From Solidesulfovibrio alcoholivorans DSM 5433 (lineage in GTDB: Bacteria > Desulfobacterota > Desulfovibrionia > Desulfovibrionales > Desulfovibrionaceae), in contig NZ_JNJA01000003.1 in assembly GCF_000702665.1 (NCBI RefSeq), positions 310,001-374,000 on the forward strand: a stretch of 64,000 nt of DNA, read 5' to 3'. The stretch's first letter is position 1, and every line of letters begins with the position of its first letter. Made by a program: the position numbers and the translations under genes. This document shows, in pieces, positions 24,718 through 36,712 of this stretch. The notes under the pieces were generated by a model, which was not told where the DNA came from, made no database searches, and worked only from the letters and a program-made list of their open reading frames with translations.

Positions 24718-26100
24718 ATGTCCAGTAAAATGTGGGGCGGACGGTTCGGCGAAGGGACGGGGGCCTTGATGGAGGCCTACAGCGAATCCGTTTCCTACGA
24801 CCGCCGCATGTACCGCCAGGATGTCGCCGGTTCCAAGGCCCATGCGCGCATGCTGGCCAAGCGCGGCGTGCTTGCAAGCGACGAGGCCGAACGCATCGTG
24901 GCCGGTCTCGACCAGGTGCTCGACGAGATCGAGGTCGGGGCGTTCCCCTGGCGCGTGGAGTTCGAGGACGTCCACATGAACGTGGAGCAGCGCCTGACCG
25001 AACTGATCGGGCCCTTGGGCGGCAAGCTCCACACCGGCCGCAGCCGCAACGACCAGGTGGCGCTCGATTTCCGGCTCTACGTCGCCGAAAGCCTGGAGAC
25101 CTGGGCGCGGCTCGCCTGCGACCTCATCGGCGTATTCGTCAAGCGGGCCGAGGAGCACAAGGCGACGCTTTTGCCCGGCTGCACGCATTTGCAACCGGCT
25201 CAGCCCGTAAGCCTCGCCCAGCATCTGCTCGCCTACGCCTGGATGCTGAAGCGTGACTGCGAGCGCATGGACGACGCGCTCCGGCGCGTCAAGGTCTCGC
25301 CCCTTGGCGCGGCGGCCCTGGCCGGCACCACTTATCCGCTCGATCCGGGCATGGTGGCGCGCAGCGTCGGTTTTTCCCATGCCTTCGCCAACAGTATGGA
25401 CGCCGTGTCCGACCGGGATTTCGTGCTGGAGGCGCTTTTTTGCGCGTCGGTCGTCATGGCGCACCTGAGCCGCTTTTGCGAGGAGATCATCCTCTGGGCC
25501 AACCCCCGCTTCGGGTATGTTGCCCTGCCCGACGCCTACGCCACGGGCTCGAGCATCATGCCGCAGAAGAAAAACCCCGACGCCGCCGAGCTCATGCGCG
25601 GCCGGGTGGGGCGGGTCTACGGCGACCTCGTCAGCCTGCTCACGGTGGTCAAGGGCTTGCCGCTGACCTACAACCGCGACCTCCAGGAAGACAAGGAGCC
25701 TTTTTTCGACGCCGACGACACCGTGCGCGCGAGCCTTCGCGTCATGGCCGGCATGCTCGGCGAGCTGGCGTTTCGCCCCGAGCGCATGCGCGAGGCCCTG
25801 GCCCAGGGCTTCCTCAACGCCACGGAGCTGGCCGACTATCTCGCGGCCAGGGGCGTGCCCTTCCGCGAGGCGCACCACATCACCGGCCGGGCGGTCGCCT
25901 ACGCCGAAGCGGCGGGCAAACCCCTTGAGCAATTGACGCTGGAGGAATTGCGTGTATTTTTCCCGGCGATGGACCAGGATGTTTTCGAGGCCCTGCGGTA
26001 TGAAACCGCGGTGGCCCGCCGCAATGGACCCGGCGGCACGGGTCCGGAATCCGTGACCACCCAGATGGCGGAACTCTTGAAATGGCTTCAAAAACGCTAA
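24718..26100 (+). CDS. argH: Argininosuccinate lyase
   Basis: Cleaves argininosuccinate to arginine and fumarate, the last step of arginine synthesis, in the cytoplasm. The 460-residue length is normal for the family. The N-terminus [10 protein letters not shown], the [10 protein letters not shown] segment and the superfamily signature [12 protein letters not shown] are all present. The start at 24718 is preferred over 24712 because ggaggg at 24706-24711 is well spaced for it. Its last 19 bases overlap the next gene, so the two are probably co-transcribed. In Desulfovibrio relatives argG usually lies just upstream; here that side is the palindrome axis, so argG is missing, which fits a fold-back. 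A 956-residue open frame running through the axis into argH is a by-product of the symmetry. Confidence 0.96.
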   Translation: MSSKMWGGRFGEGTGALMEAYSESVSYDRRMYRQDVAGSKAHARMLAKRGVLASDEAERIVAGLDQVLDEIEVGAFPWRVEFEDVHMNVEQRLTELIGPLGGKLHTGRSRNDQVALDFRLYVAESLETWARLACDLIGVFVKRAEEHKATLLPGCTHLQPAQPVSLAQHLLAYAWMLKRDCERMDDALRRVKVSPLGAAALAGTTYPLDPGMVARSVGFSHAFANSMDAVSDRDFVLEALFCASVVMAHLSRFCEEIILWANPRFGYVALPDAYATGSSIMPQKKNPDAAELMRGRVGRVYGDLVSLLTVVKGLPLTYNRDLQEDKEPFFDADDTVRASLRVMAGMLGELAFRPERMREALAQGFLNATELADYLAARGVPFREAHHITGRAVAYAEAAGKPLEQLTLEELRVFFPAMDQDVFEALRYETAVARRNGPGGTGPESVTTQMAELLKWLQKR

Positions 26101-27638
26101 ACCTCCAGCTTGCCTGCCTTTCGGCCATCAGCGGCGTCATCGACAAGGCGCTGGACCTGGAGCAGTCGCTCCAGAACATCCTGCGTATCCTGGCCGAAAA
26201 GCTCTCCATGAAGCGGGCCACCATCACCCTGGTGGACCGTTCCACGGGCAAGCTCGTCATCAGCGTTTCCCAGGGCCTTTCCGCCGAGGAGAAAAGCAGG
26301 GGCGTCTACGGACTGGACGAGGGCGTCACCGGGCTCATTTTTCAGACCGCCCAGCCCTACGTCGTGCCGGACATCCGCAAGGAGCCGCTTTTCCTGGACA
26401 AGACGCAGTCGCGCAAGATCGAGCGCGACCGCATCTCCTTCGTCGGCGTACCCATCATCCTGCACGGGCAGGCCATCGGCGTGCTCAACGTGGACCGGCT
26501 TTTCGGCGACGAGGTGGATTACGAGGAGGACGTGGCCTTTTTGACCGTCGTGGCCACGCTGATCGCGCAGTTCATGAGCCTCAACCAGAAGTTCGAGGCC
26601 AAGGTCGAGACGCTGCGGCGCGAAAACGTGTCGCTCAAGTACAAGCTCTCCCAGGAGACGCAGGGGCTTTACATCGTCGGCAAGAGTCTGGCCATGGCCG
26701 ACGTGCAGCGCCAGATCGAGAAGGTCGCGCCCACGCGCGCCACGGTGCTGCTGCTTGGCGAATCCGGCACGGGCAAGACGCTGATCGGCCGCATCATCCA
26801 CGACCTGTCCGAGCGCAAGGATTTTCCCTTCATCAAGGTCAACTGCGCCTCCATCCCGGAAAACCTCCTGGAATCGGAACTGTTCGGCTACGAAAAGGGC
26901 GCGTTCACCGGCGCGGACCAGACCAAGCCCGGCAGGTTCGAGGAAGCCAACAAGGGGACGCTGTTTCTCGACGAGATCGGCGAGCTGCCGCTGGGGTTGC
27001 AGGCCAAGCTCCTGCGCGTGCTCCAGGACAAGGAGTTCGAGCGCCTGGGCAGCAACAAGACGCGCCAGGCCGACGTGCGCATCATCGCCGCCACCAACAA
27101 GGACCTGGCAGCCCTGGCCGAGGAGGGTTCCTTCCGCCCCGACCTCTACTACCGGCTCAACGTCTTTCCGCTCAACGCCCCGCCGCTGCGCGAGCGCAAG
27201 GAAGACATCCCCTCGCTGATCATCCATTTCCTCAACAAGGTTTCCAAGGAATACGCGCGCAAGCTCACCTTCTCCACCGAGGCCCTGGCCGTGCTCAAGG
27301 AGTACGACTGGCCGGGTAACGTCCGCGAGATGGAGAACCTGGTCGAACGGCTGGTGATCCTTGCCGAAAACGAGCGTATCGACGCCGACCTCATCCGCCC
27401 CTATCTGACCATCCCGGCCCGGGATGACGCCGCCCACGGCGAGGACGGGGAGGGGGAAGGCGCGCCGTCGCTCAAAAGCCTGGAAAAGTCCGTCATCATC
27501 GACGCCCTGCGCCGCAGCGGCGGCATTCAGCACAAGGCCGCCAGGGAACTGGGCATCACCCCCCGCCAGATGGGCTACCGGGTCAAGAAGTTCAATCTCG
27601 AATCCCTGGTCGCCGTGCAGCGCGTCAAAAGCCGCTGA
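26082..27638 (+). CDS. GAF-containing sigma-54-dependent activator, NifA type
   Basis: A transcription activator that works with sigma-54 RNA polymerase. Its 518 residues follow the NifA order: an N-terminal GAF sensory domain (about 20-170), a short coiled linker, the AAA+ ATPase (about 195-430) and a C-terminal Fis-type helix-turn-helix (about 465-510). Visible motifs are Walker A GESGTGKT at 226-233, the sigma-54 contact loop GAFTGA at 273-278, and Walker B in [10 protein letters not shown]. The GAF ligand cannot be predicted. The ATG lies inside the end of argH (19-base overlap), which suggests translational coupling to an arginine gene. Whether it controls nitrogen-related genes is an inference from its NifA-like layout; no nif genes are in the window. 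I saw no obvious -24/-12 promoter next to it. Confidence 0.93.
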   Translation: MASKTLNLQLACLSAISGVIDKALDLEQSLQNILRILAEKLSMKRATITLVDRSTGKLVISVSQGLSAEEKSRGVYGLDEGVTGLIFQTAQPYVVPDIRKEPLFLDKTQSRKIERDRISFVGVPIILHGQAIGVLNVDRLFGDEVDYEEDVAFLTVVATLIAQFMSLNQKFEAKVETLRRENVSLKYKLSQETQGLYIVGKSLAMADVQRQIEKVAPTRATVLLLGESGTGKTLIGRIIHDLSERKDFPFIKVNCASIPENLLESELFGYEKGAFTGADQTKPGRFEEANKGTLFLDEIGELPLGLQAKLLRVLQDKEFERLGSNKTRQADVRIIAATNKDLAALAEEGSFRPDLYYRLNVFPLNAPPLRERKEDIPSLIIHFLNKVSKEYARKLTFSTEALAVLKEYDWPGNVREMENLVERLVILAENERIDADLIRPYLTIPARDDAAHGEDGEGEGAPSLKSLEKSVIIDALRRSGGIQHKAARELGITPRQMGYRVKKFNLESLVAVQRVKSR

Positions 27639-27779
27639 CGGTTCTTGTCCCGCAATCTCGGGCGCGTGTAGCGCGCCGCGGCAGCCCGCGCGCAAAGCGC
27701 TTGCGGGCAGGGACGAAACGGCTTATTTCTTCCGGGTTCGAGACCTTTCCACGCCACCTCTTACCACCAGACGCACGCC

Positions 27780-31016
<3,237 letters not shown>

Positions 31017-31031
31017 CCCGGGCGGCGCGTC

Positions 31032-32447
31032 ATGAAAAAGGAATACTGCGGACTGTTCGGCATCTACGGCCATCCCGAGGCCGCGCGGATGGCCTACTTC
31101 GGCCTCTACGCCCTCCAGCACCGGGGGCAGGAGTCGGCCGGCATCGTCACCTGGGACGGCACGCGCATCCGCGAGCAGCGGGGCATGGGACTTGTGGCCG
31201 ACGTCTTCTCCGAGCGCCACCTCGGTAAGGAGCTCAAGGGGTCCGTGGCCGTGGGCCACATCCGCTACTCCACGACCGGCGCGTCGCTTTTGCGCAACTG
31301 CCAGCCCTTCCTGGTCCGTTTCGGCGACTACCACCTGGCCATCGCCCACAACGGTAACCTGGTCAACACCATGGAACTGCGCGCGGAACTGGAAGCCTCG
31401 GGCTCCATCTTCCAGACCACCATCGATTCCGAGGTGTTCGTCCACCTCATCGCCAAGTTCCTAAACGGCCATTCCCTGGAAGAGGCCGTCATCAAGGCCT
31501 GCAACAAGATCAAGGGCGCGTACTCCATCCTGCTTCTGGCCAACGACAAGATCATCGCCGTGCGCGACCCGCACGGCGTGCGGCCGCTCATGCTCGGACG
31601 CATGGGCGACGCCTATGTGCTGGCCTCGGAGACCTGCGCCTTCGACCTCATGGAGGCCGAAGCCATCCGCTCCGTGGCCCCGGGCGAGATGCTCGTCATC
31701 CAGGACCGCCGCTTGCAGTCCTACCGCATCTGCGACCCGCAGCCCGTGCGCCAGTGTGTGTTCGAACTCATCTATTTCGCCCGGCCCGATTCCGAAGTCT
31801 TCGGCGAGGTGGTCTACGAGCGCCGCAAGCAGATGGGCGCCACGCTCGCCGCGGAGGCGCCAGTCGACGCCGATTACGTCATGCCGTTTCCCGATTCCGG
31901 CTTCTACGCGGCCATCGGCTATTCCCAGGCCTCGGGGCTGCCGTTCGAGATGAGCATGGTGCGCAACCACTACGTGGGCCGCACCTTCATCCAGCCTTCC
32001 CAGGACATGCGCGACTTCAGCGTCCGGGTGAAGCTCAATCCCGTGAAAAGCATGATCAAGGGCAAGCGCATCCTCATCGTCGAGGACTCCATCGTACGCG
32101 GCACCACCATCCGCACCCGGGTCAAGCGCCTGCGCGAACTCGGCGCGCGCGAGATCCACATGCGCGTATCTTGCCCGCCCATCCGCTTCCCCTGTTTTTA
32201 CGGCATCGACTTCTCGTCCAAGGGCGAGCTCATCGCCGCGCACCAGAGCGTGGACGAAATCGCCAAGTTCATCGGCCTCGACAGCCTGCACTACCTGTCC
32301 ATCGAGGGGCTGCTCGACTCCGTGCACTGCAACGGGGAGGAACCGCCGTACTGCCTGGCCTGCTTCGACGGCGAGTACATCATCCCGCCCTGCGGCGAGG
32401 GCCTGAAGAACTGCCTGGACGACGCGACGCTGGCCCTTTCCTGGTAG
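31032..32447 (+). CDS. purF: Amidophosphoribosyltransferase
   Basis: First committed enzyme of purine synthesis: moves glutamine amide nitrogen to PRPP to give phosphoribosylamine. The 471 residues comprise an N-terminal Ntn glutaminase (about 6-235) whose nucleophile is Cys6 in MKKEYCGLFG, exposed after removal of a five-residue leader, and a C-terminal phosphoribosyltransferase with the PRPP loop ILIVEDSIVRGTT. Near the C-terminus the PYCLACF motif and other cysteines match the Bacillus-type enzyme, which carries a structural 4Fe-4S cluster and is inactivated by oxygen; a cluster here is inferred from that likeness. It lies 15 bases after carB and 10 bases before a small unknown gene. Confidence 0.96.
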   Translation: MKKEYCGLFGIYGHPEAARMAYFGLYALQHRGQESAGIVTWDGTRIREQRGMGLVADVFSERHLGKELKGSVAVGHIRYSTTGASLLRNCQPFLVRFGDYHLAIAHNGNLVNTMELRAELEASGSIFQTTIDSEVFVHLIAKFLNGHSLEEAVIKACNKIKGAYSILLLANDKIIAVRDPHGVRPLMLGRMGDAYVLASETCAFDLMEAEAIRSVAPGEMLVIQDRRLQSYRICDPQPVRQCVFELIYFARPDSEVFGEVVYERRKQMGATLAAEAPVDADYVMPFPDSGFYAAIGYSQASGLPFEMSMVRNHYVGRTFIQPSQDMRDFSVRVKLNPVKSMIKGKRILIVEDSIVRGTTIRTRVKRLRELGAREIHMRVSCPPIRFPCFYGIDFSSKGELIAAHQSVDEIAKFIGLDSLHYLSIEGLLDSVHCNGEEPPYCLACFDGEYIIPPCGEGLKNCLDDATLALSW

Positions 32448-32457
32448 CGGGCATCCC

Positions 32458-32817
32458 ATGGGACTCCATCTCAACATCGATTTTGCCGGGGCCAAGGACA
32501 AGTCGCTTTCCAAGCTGCTGTTGTCCACGGCCCGGCAGTATCTGCGCGAATACGGCGAGGTGCTCGACCTCGTCCTCGATTCCGCCGCGCGCAGCATCAG
32601 CGTCGAAGTGCTGCCCGTGGGCGAAAAAGAGCCCATCCGCGCCACGGTCTTCGGCTACGGTTTGGCCACCGACGGTTCCGGACGCGGCTATCTCACCTTC
32701 GAGGACGCGGCGTTTTCCCGCCAGTGGCTGACGCTGCTTGCCGTGCGCCTGCTTCCCGACAAACGCCTGCCCCTGCCCTCCGGGACGCCCATGGGGCTGC
32801 TCCAGACGATGCTGTAG
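32458..32817 (+). CDS. Unknown 119-residue protein downstream of purF
   Basis: I do not recognise this protein. It begins 10 bases after the purF stop, so it is almost certainly on the carB-purF transcript. It has no signal peptide or membrane segment and no cysteines. The N-terminal half looks helical and basic (KDKSLSKLLLSTARQYLREYG). The second half has short strands (SISVEVLPVG, IRATVFGYGL) and a hydrophobic C-terminus. Codon use resembles its neighbours and the frame is intact, which supports a real gene. Position alone does not show a role in nucleotide metabolism. Confidence 0.7.
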   Translation: MGLHLNIDFAGAKDKSLSKLLLSTARQYLREYGEVLDLVLDSAARSISVEVLPVGEKEPIRATVFGYGLATDGSGRGYLTFEDAAFSRQWLTLLAVRLLPDKRLPLPSGTPMGLLQTML

Positions 32818-33081
32818 CCATTCCATCCTTCCAGGCCGACGGCCTCGAATTCCATTGGTCAAGCCTTCTTCCCGCGTTGCAGCAGGGCCCTCTTGCAGCG
32901 TCCGGGGCAGGGCAGGCGTTCGCTTCGCGCAAACCCCGCTCTCGTGGCCTCGGGGCGAGCCGATGCGCGCGTCAACAGCCCGGCGTTTACAGGTGCCCGT
33001 TGTGATGGCATGATTTATCCTCTCGCGGAGAGGGGATTCGTTCTTCGCAAAACCGATGCGCGGACAGCGACAAGGAGTTTC

Positions 33082-33423
33082 ATGCAACCCAACCCCATCG
33101 ATCTTGCCCGCCGGGCCAAGGTGTTCAAGGCGCTCGGGCATCCCAGCCGGTTGCTCATGGTCGAGGCGCTCGGGAGCGGCGAGAAATGCGTGTGCGAACT
33201 GCGCGAGCTCGTCGGCTCGGATATCTCCACTATTTCAAAGCATTTGAGCGTGCTCAAGGAAGCCGGCATCGTCCAGGACGACCGGCGTGGCACGAACATC
33301 TACTATTCCCTGCGCATGCAGTGCGTCACGGGTTTCCTGTCCTGTGTGCGCCGGTTTTTCGACCAGCAGCTTGAAGAACAATTCCTGTTTCTTGAGGACT
33401 TACGCAAGCAGGTCAGGTCCTAG
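33082..33423 (+). CDS. ArsR-family metal- or metalloid-sensing repressor
   Basis: A winged-helix repressor of 113 residues. The core is typical of ArsR/SmtB: KALGHPSRLLMVEAL in the first helices, the recognition region DISTISKHLSVLKEAGIV, and the wing RRGTNIYYSL. The EKCVCELRELVG segment places a CxC pair (Cys-Val-Cys) in helix 3, the position used by ArsR proteins to bind arsenite or other thiophilic metals. More cysteines occur at MQCVTGFLSCVRRF. The start at 33082 follows aagga; a longer frame upstream has no such site. It lies first in a run of same-strand genes for a MOT1 transporter, permease, AhpD-like protein and redoxin, which it probably controls. A dyad at 33447-33474 after its stop is a candidate operator. 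Arsenite sensing is inferred, not proven. Confidence 0.92.
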   Translation: MQPNPIDLARRAKVFKALGHPSRLLMVEALGSGEKCVCELRELVGSDISTISKHLSVLKEAGIVQDDRRGTNIYYSLRMQCVTGFLSCVRRFFDQQLEEQFLFLEDLRKQVRS

Positions 33424-33446
33424 GCGATTTTTTACCCTTGCCTTGC

Positions 33447-33474
33447 TCACACGGATTTTTTAAATTCCGTGTGA
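33447..33474. promoter_or_regulatory. Dyad between arsR-type gene and MOT1 transporter
   Basis: Perfect 9-bp arms TCACACGGA and TCCGTGTGA with a 10-base spacer made only of A and T, 24 bases after the repressor stop and 80 bases before the transporter start. The A/T-only spacer in GC-rich DNA suits a repressor operator. A weak terminator is the alternative. Confidence 0.45.
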
Positions 33475-33553
33475 ACAAAACAGCCGAAACCCCGTGTCCC
33501 GGACGATCGTGTCCGCGCGGCGAGGGGTAACCGGAATACAAGGCAGGTGGCCC

Positions 33554-34735
33554 ATGCAGAACGCAACGCAAGGGGCGACGACCCTGGCTTCCGAAACCCG
33601 ATCCGATCCTCCCGTGAAGACGAAGAACCGTTACGACGCCATGGAGTGGGCCGGCGCGTTCGGCGACATCGGCACGCTCATTCCGTTTGTCGTGGCCTAC
33701 ATCACGATCCTGGGCGTCGATCCGCTGGGGCTGCTCTTCATGTTCGGCGTCTCCAAGATCGCGGCCGGCCTCTACTACAAGACACCTATCCCCATCCAGC
33801 CCATGAAGGCCATCGGCGCGGCGGCCGTGGCCGGCGGCATCTCGCCCGCCGCACTGTTCGCCTCGGGCCTGACCACCGGGCTTTTCTGGCTGCTCATCGG
33901 CATGACCGGCACGATCAAGGTGGTCGCGAAGCTCGCGACCAAGCCCGTGGTGCGCGGCATCATGCTCGGGCTTGGCATGTCCTTCGTGGTCGAGGGCATC
34001 CACCGCATGGTGGCCTCGCCGACGCTCGCCGCCATCTGCCTGGCCACGACCTTCGTGCTGCTCACCAATCCGAAGATCCCGGCCATGTTCGTGTTGCTGC
34101 TGATCGGCGTCGTGGCCGCGCTGATCGGCAATCCGGCCCTCTGGGGCGAACTGACCCAGGTCAGCATCGGTTTCCGCCTGCCCCAGTTCGGCCTGCACCA
34201 GATCAAGTGGGACGACATCGTCACGGGCACGCTCCTTTTCACCTTGCCGCAGATCCCTTTGACGCTCGGCAACGCCGTGGTGGCCATCACCGCGGAAAAT
34301 AACGACCTTTTTCCTGATCGGCCCGTCACGGAAAAAACCATGTGCATCAGCCAAGGCATCATGAACCTCGTTTCGCCGATGTTCGGCGGCGTGCCCATGT
34401 GCCACGGCGCGGGCGGTATGGCCGGGCACGTGCGCTTCGGCGCGCGCACGGGCGGCTCGCTCGTCATCCTCGGCACCATCGTCGTCGTCATCGCGCTTTT
34501 TTTCAGCCAGTCCGTGGCCGTGATCTTTAAGATGTTTCCGCCTGCGGTGCTCGGTGTCATCCTCTTCCTGGCCGGCGCGGAACTCGCCGTGACCGTGCGC
34601 GACATCGGCACGAAGAAGTCCGAATTCTACGTCATGGTCGTCGTCGCCGGCTTCGCCATGTGGCACATGGGCGTGGCTTTCGTCGTCGGCGTCATTCTGG
34701 ACACCGCCCTGCGCAAGGAGTGGATCAAGATTTAG
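33554..34735 (+). CDS. MOT1-type sulfate/molybdate transporter
   Basis: An integral membrane protein of 393 residues with about ten hydrophobic segments, related to the SulP superfamily. Motifs characteristic of the MOT1 branch are visible: GAFGDIGTLIPFV near the N-terminus, PIPIQPMKAIGA, the PLTLGNAVVA segment and FGGVPMCHGAGGMAGHVRFG. Plant and bacterial members take up molybdate; others are annotated as sulfate carriers. In a sulfate reducer either substrate is plausible and the sequence does not decide. No STAS domain is present, which separates it from classical SulP permeases. The ATG at 33554 is preferred over an upstream in-frame GTG at 33494, which lies far from the aligned N-terminus. 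It follows the ArsR gene by 130 bases and ends before a strong terminator. Confidence 0.87.
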   Translation: MQNATQGATTLASETRSDPPVKTKNRYDAMEWAGAFGDIGTLIPFVVAYITILGVDPLGLLFMFGVSKIAAGLYYKTPIPIQPMKAIGAAAVAGGISPAALFASGLTTGLFWLLIGMTGTIKVVAKLATKPVVRGIMLGLGMSFVVEGIHRMVASPTLAAICLATTFVLLTNPKIPAMFVLLLIGVVAALIGNPALWGELTQVSIGFRLPQFGLHQIKWDDIVTGTLLFTLPQIPLTLGNAVVAITAENNDLFPDRPVTEKTMCISQGIMNLVSPMFGGVPMCHGAGGMAGHVRFGARTGGSLVILGTIVVVIALFFSQSVAVIFKMFPPAVLGVILFLAGAELAVTVRDIGTKKSEFYVMVVVAGFAMWHMGVAFVVGVILDTALRKEWIKI

Positions 34736-34762
34736 GCCCCTCCCAACCAACTCCGTCCGCTG

Positions 34763-34803
34763 GCCGGGAGACGCAAGTGACTGCGTCTCCCGGCTTTTTG
34801 TTT
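34763..34803 (+). terminator. Rho-independent terminator after the MOT1 transporter
   Basis: Perfect 13-bp stem GCCGGGAGACGCA / TGCGTCTCCCGGC, 6-base loop, then TTTTTGTTT. This is the best intrinsic terminator in the window. It separates ArsR-MOT1 from the permease operon, which must have its own promoter. Confidence 0.93.
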
Positions 34804-34820
34804 GCCGGAAGGTGTGCATC

Positions 34821-34892
34821 CATCCCTTGTGGGAAATGCAAAAGTACTTGCGGGCCGGCAAGGGATGTCGTATTTGGCTTTTTGACCAAATA
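34821..34892 (+). promoter_or_regulatory. Promoter/operator region of the permease operon
   Basis: Between the terminator and the permease start there are two dyads: CATCCCTTG (34821) with CAAGGGATG (34859), and TATTTGG (34871) with CCAAATA (34886). The second is A/T-rich and is followed by another CAAATA, reminiscent of sites bound by ArsR repressors. I saw no convincing -35/-10 pair, so the exact promoter is unassigned. Confidence 0.45.
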
Positions 34893-34925
34893 ACAAATAG
34901 CCGTTTGCCATCGCCGGAGGATGCC

Positions 34926-36014
34926 ATGGAACATATCACGGATGCCAAGGATGCGGGCTGCGCCTGCCGCAAGCCGGAAACTGCCGGTGCGGGACTGGGG
35001 CCCGGGCGTATCGTGCTCCTGGTCGCGGTCCTGGCCGCCTGGTTCGTTATTTACCGGCAGTTGCTGCCGTTTTCGCAATTCCTGACCTACGGCGTGTTCG
35101 GGCTGGAGCACGGCTCGCGGTTCGGCGACGCCGTGGAATTCTTCCTCTACGATGCGCCCAAGGTGCTCATGCTGCTCACGCTCGTGGTCTTCGGCGTGGG
35201 CATCCTCCGCTCGTTTTTCACGCCCGAGCGCACCCGGCGCATGCTGGCGGCCGGGCGGCGCGAAAGCGCCGGCAACGTCCTGGCCGCGCTTCTGGGGATC
35301 GTCACGCCTTTCTGCTCGTGTTCGGCCGTGCCGCTTTTCATAGGCTTCGTCGCGGCCGGGGTGCCGCTCGGCGTCACCTTCTCGTTTCTCATTTCCGCGC
35401 CCATGGTCAACGAAATCGCGGTGGTGCTTCTCTACGGCCTCGTCGGCTGGAAGGTGGCGGCGCTGTACATGGCCATGGGGCTGGCTGTGGCCGTGGTCGC
35501 CGGCTGGACGCTCGGGAAGATGCGTCTGGAGCGCTACGTCGAGGACTGGGTGCTGGCCGTGCGGGACGGGCAGGGGGCGCAGGGCGACGCCCCCATGACC
35601 GCGCGCGACCGCGTCGTTTACGGCATGAACGCCGTGCGCGAAATCCTCGGGCGCACCTGGAAATGGGTGCTGCTCGGCATTGCCGTGGGCGCGGGCATCC
35701 ACGGCTACGTGCCCGAGGGCTTCATGGCCTCTATCATGGGCTCGGGCAGCTGGTGGTCCGTGCCCTTGGCCGTGGTCATCGGCATCCCCATGTATTCCAA
35801 CGCCGCCGGCATCGTACCCGTGGTCGAGGCACTTCTGGCCAAGGGCGCGGCCCTCGGCACGGTGCTCGCCTTCATGATGTCGGTCATCGCCTTGTCGCTG
35901 CCGGAGATGGTGATCTTGCGCAAGGTGCTCAAGGTGCCTTTGTTGCTGGCGTTCGCCGGCATAGTCGGTTGCGGCATCCTGCTTGTGGGGTATGTGTTCA
36001 ACATTTTGCTGTAA
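34926..36014 (+). CDS. CSCS-motif permease, ArsP/DUF318 type
   Basis: A membrane protein of 362 residues with roughly eight to ten hydrophobic segments. The hallmark of this permease family (PF03773) is seen in TPFCSCSAVPLFIGFV, a paired-cysteine membrane motif, and the repeated half-motif around IPMYSNAAGIVPV. Some relatives export methylarsenicals (ArsP); others have unknown cargo. The first 15 residues carry a cysteine pair, GCACRK, before the first membrane segment, which is unusual. The ATG at 34926 follows ggagg at 34916-34920. The stop is 11 bases before the AhpD-like gene, so permease, AhpD-like and redoxin form an operon. Export or uptake of a thiol-reactive metalloid or sulfur species is the likeliest role; the substrate is unknown. 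Confidence 0.87.
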   Translation: MEHITDAKDAGCACRKPETAGAGLGPGRIVLLVAVLAAWFVIYRQLLPFSQFLTYGVFGLEHGSRFGDAVEFFLYDAPKVLMLLTLVVFGVGILRSFFTPERTRRMLAAGRRESAGNVLAALLGIVTPFCSCSAVPLFIGFVAAGVPLGVTFSFLISAPMVNEIAVVLLYGLVGWKVAALYMAMGLAVAVVAGWTLGKMRLERYVEDWVLAVRDGQGAQGDAPMTARDRVVYGMNAVREILGRTWKWVLLGIAVGAGIHGYVPEGFMASIMGSGSWWSVPLAVVIGIPMYSNAAGIVPVVEALLAKGAALGTVLAFMMSVIALSLPEMVILRKVLKVPLLLAFAGIVGCGILLVGYVFNILL

Positions 36015-36025
36015 CGGAGGCTGTC

Positions 36026-36349
36026 ATGCGTTTTCTTGCCCAATTGTTCCCGGAGTTCGCCACCCAACTTGATGCGATGGATGCGCTCTATGCCGAGAAG
36101 CGGCTCATCGACGAAAAGACGTACCAGTTCATCTGCTTTGCAGTATCCATCAAGGCACGTTCCAAACCCTGCGTGCTCAAGCACTTCAAGGGCGCGCTCG
36201 ATGCCGGGGCAAGCCTGCAGGAGCTGGCCTACATCCTGGCTCTGGTCATGCGCGAGGCGGCCGGGGCCGACGACTGCTGGACGCACGACGTGCTTGGCGA
36301 CGTGGCTGACATCATCGCCGGCAAAGTCGATTGCGCCTGCAAGAAATAA
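36026..36349 (+). CDS. AhpD/carboxymuconolactone decarboxylase-like protein
   Basis: A small helical protein of 107 residues resembling the AhpD/CMD fold: SKPCVLKHFKGALDAGASLQEL matches the CxxxH-A-GAS-EE/EL core motif, and the following helix ends in a DDCWTH segment. Typical AhpD has a CxxC pair just before the histidine; here only one cysteine (KPC) remains, so classic disulfide chemistry at that site looks lost. A CAC motif forms the extreme C-terminus (DCACKK) and could supply thiols instead. ggagg lies 5 bases before the start. It sits 11 bases after the permease stop and 15 bases before the redoxin, pointing to a shared redox or detoxification task. Confidence 0.75.
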   Translation: MRFLAQLFPEFATQLDAMDALYAEKRLIDEKTYQFICFAVSIKARSKPCVLKHFKGALDAGASLQELAYILALVMREAAGADDCWTHDVLGDVADIIAGKVDCACKK

Positions 36350-36364
36350 ACGGGAGGGAGAAGG

Positions 36365-36595
36365 ATGCTGCTTCAAATCTGCGGCACGGGCTGTGCCAAG
36401 TGCAACGAACTGGAAAAACTGGTGAAGGAAGTGGTGGCCGAGAAGGGCATCGCGGCCACGGTGGAAAAGGTCACGGACCTGCAGGCCATCGTCAAGCTGG
36501 GCGTGTTCACCACGCCGGCCCTGCTCGTGGACGGCGTGATCAAAGCCGCCGGCAGCGTGCCGCCCAAAAAAGACATCGCCGCCTGGATCGCCTGA
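36365..36595 (+). CDS. Small CxxC redoxin (thioredoxin-like)
   Basis: A 76-residue thioredoxin-fold protein, much shorter than thioredoxin (about 105). It starts at its first strand with LLQICGTGCAKC, giving the active-site pair Cys10-Cys13 and an extra Cys6. FTTPALLVDGVIKAAGSVP carries the cis-proline (TTPAL). This matches the 'small redox-active disulfide protein 2' / MTH895 type, which is often encoded beside CSCS permeases and ArsR repressors, as here. A purine-rich site, gggagggagaagg, precedes the ATG. It is the last gene of the permease operon; a hairpin follows at 36612-36639. Confidence 0.9.
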   Translation: MLLQICGTGCAKCNELEKLVKEVVAEKGIAATVEKVTDLQAIVKLGVFTTPALLVDGVIKAAGSVPPKKDIAAWIA

Positions 36596-36611
36596 TTTCC
36601 TCTGTCGCGTC

Positions 36612-36639
36612 CGGGGCCACTGCCTGCGCAATGGCCCCG
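36612..36639 (+). terminator. Hairpin after the redoxin gene
   Basis: Perfect 8-bp stem CGGGGCCA / TGGCCCCG with a 12-base loop, 16 bases after the stop codon. There is no T-tract, so terminator function is only likely. The dispersed palindromic element follows at once. Confidence 0.5.
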
Positions 36640-36642
36640 TTC

Positions 36643-36710
36643 ACCCCTTTCGGGAGGTCCGGGAGGGGCCGTCGCCCCTCCTGGACGCCGGAGGCGTCTT
36701 CCCTCTTCCC
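36643..36710. repeat. Dispersed palindromic intergenic element, copy B
   Basis: Sits between convergent redoxin (+) and ftsY (-). Order of parts: ccccttt-cg, ggaggtcc, a GGAGGGGC/GCCCCTCC hairpin with a 4-base loop, ctgg, cgccggaggc, then a pyrimidine-rich tail. About 60 bases align with copy A at 40348-40419, in the opposite orientation in this arm. The shared parts extend well beyond the hairpin, so this is a repeat family rather than chance terminators. Confidence 0.65.
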
Positions 36711-36712
36711 GA

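Noticed and set aside
23230-26100. 956-residue open frames crossing the palindrome axis on both strands
   Set aside because: They read antisense argH, then the hairpin, then argH. They exist only because the sequence is its own complement; argH begins at its own ribosome binding site.
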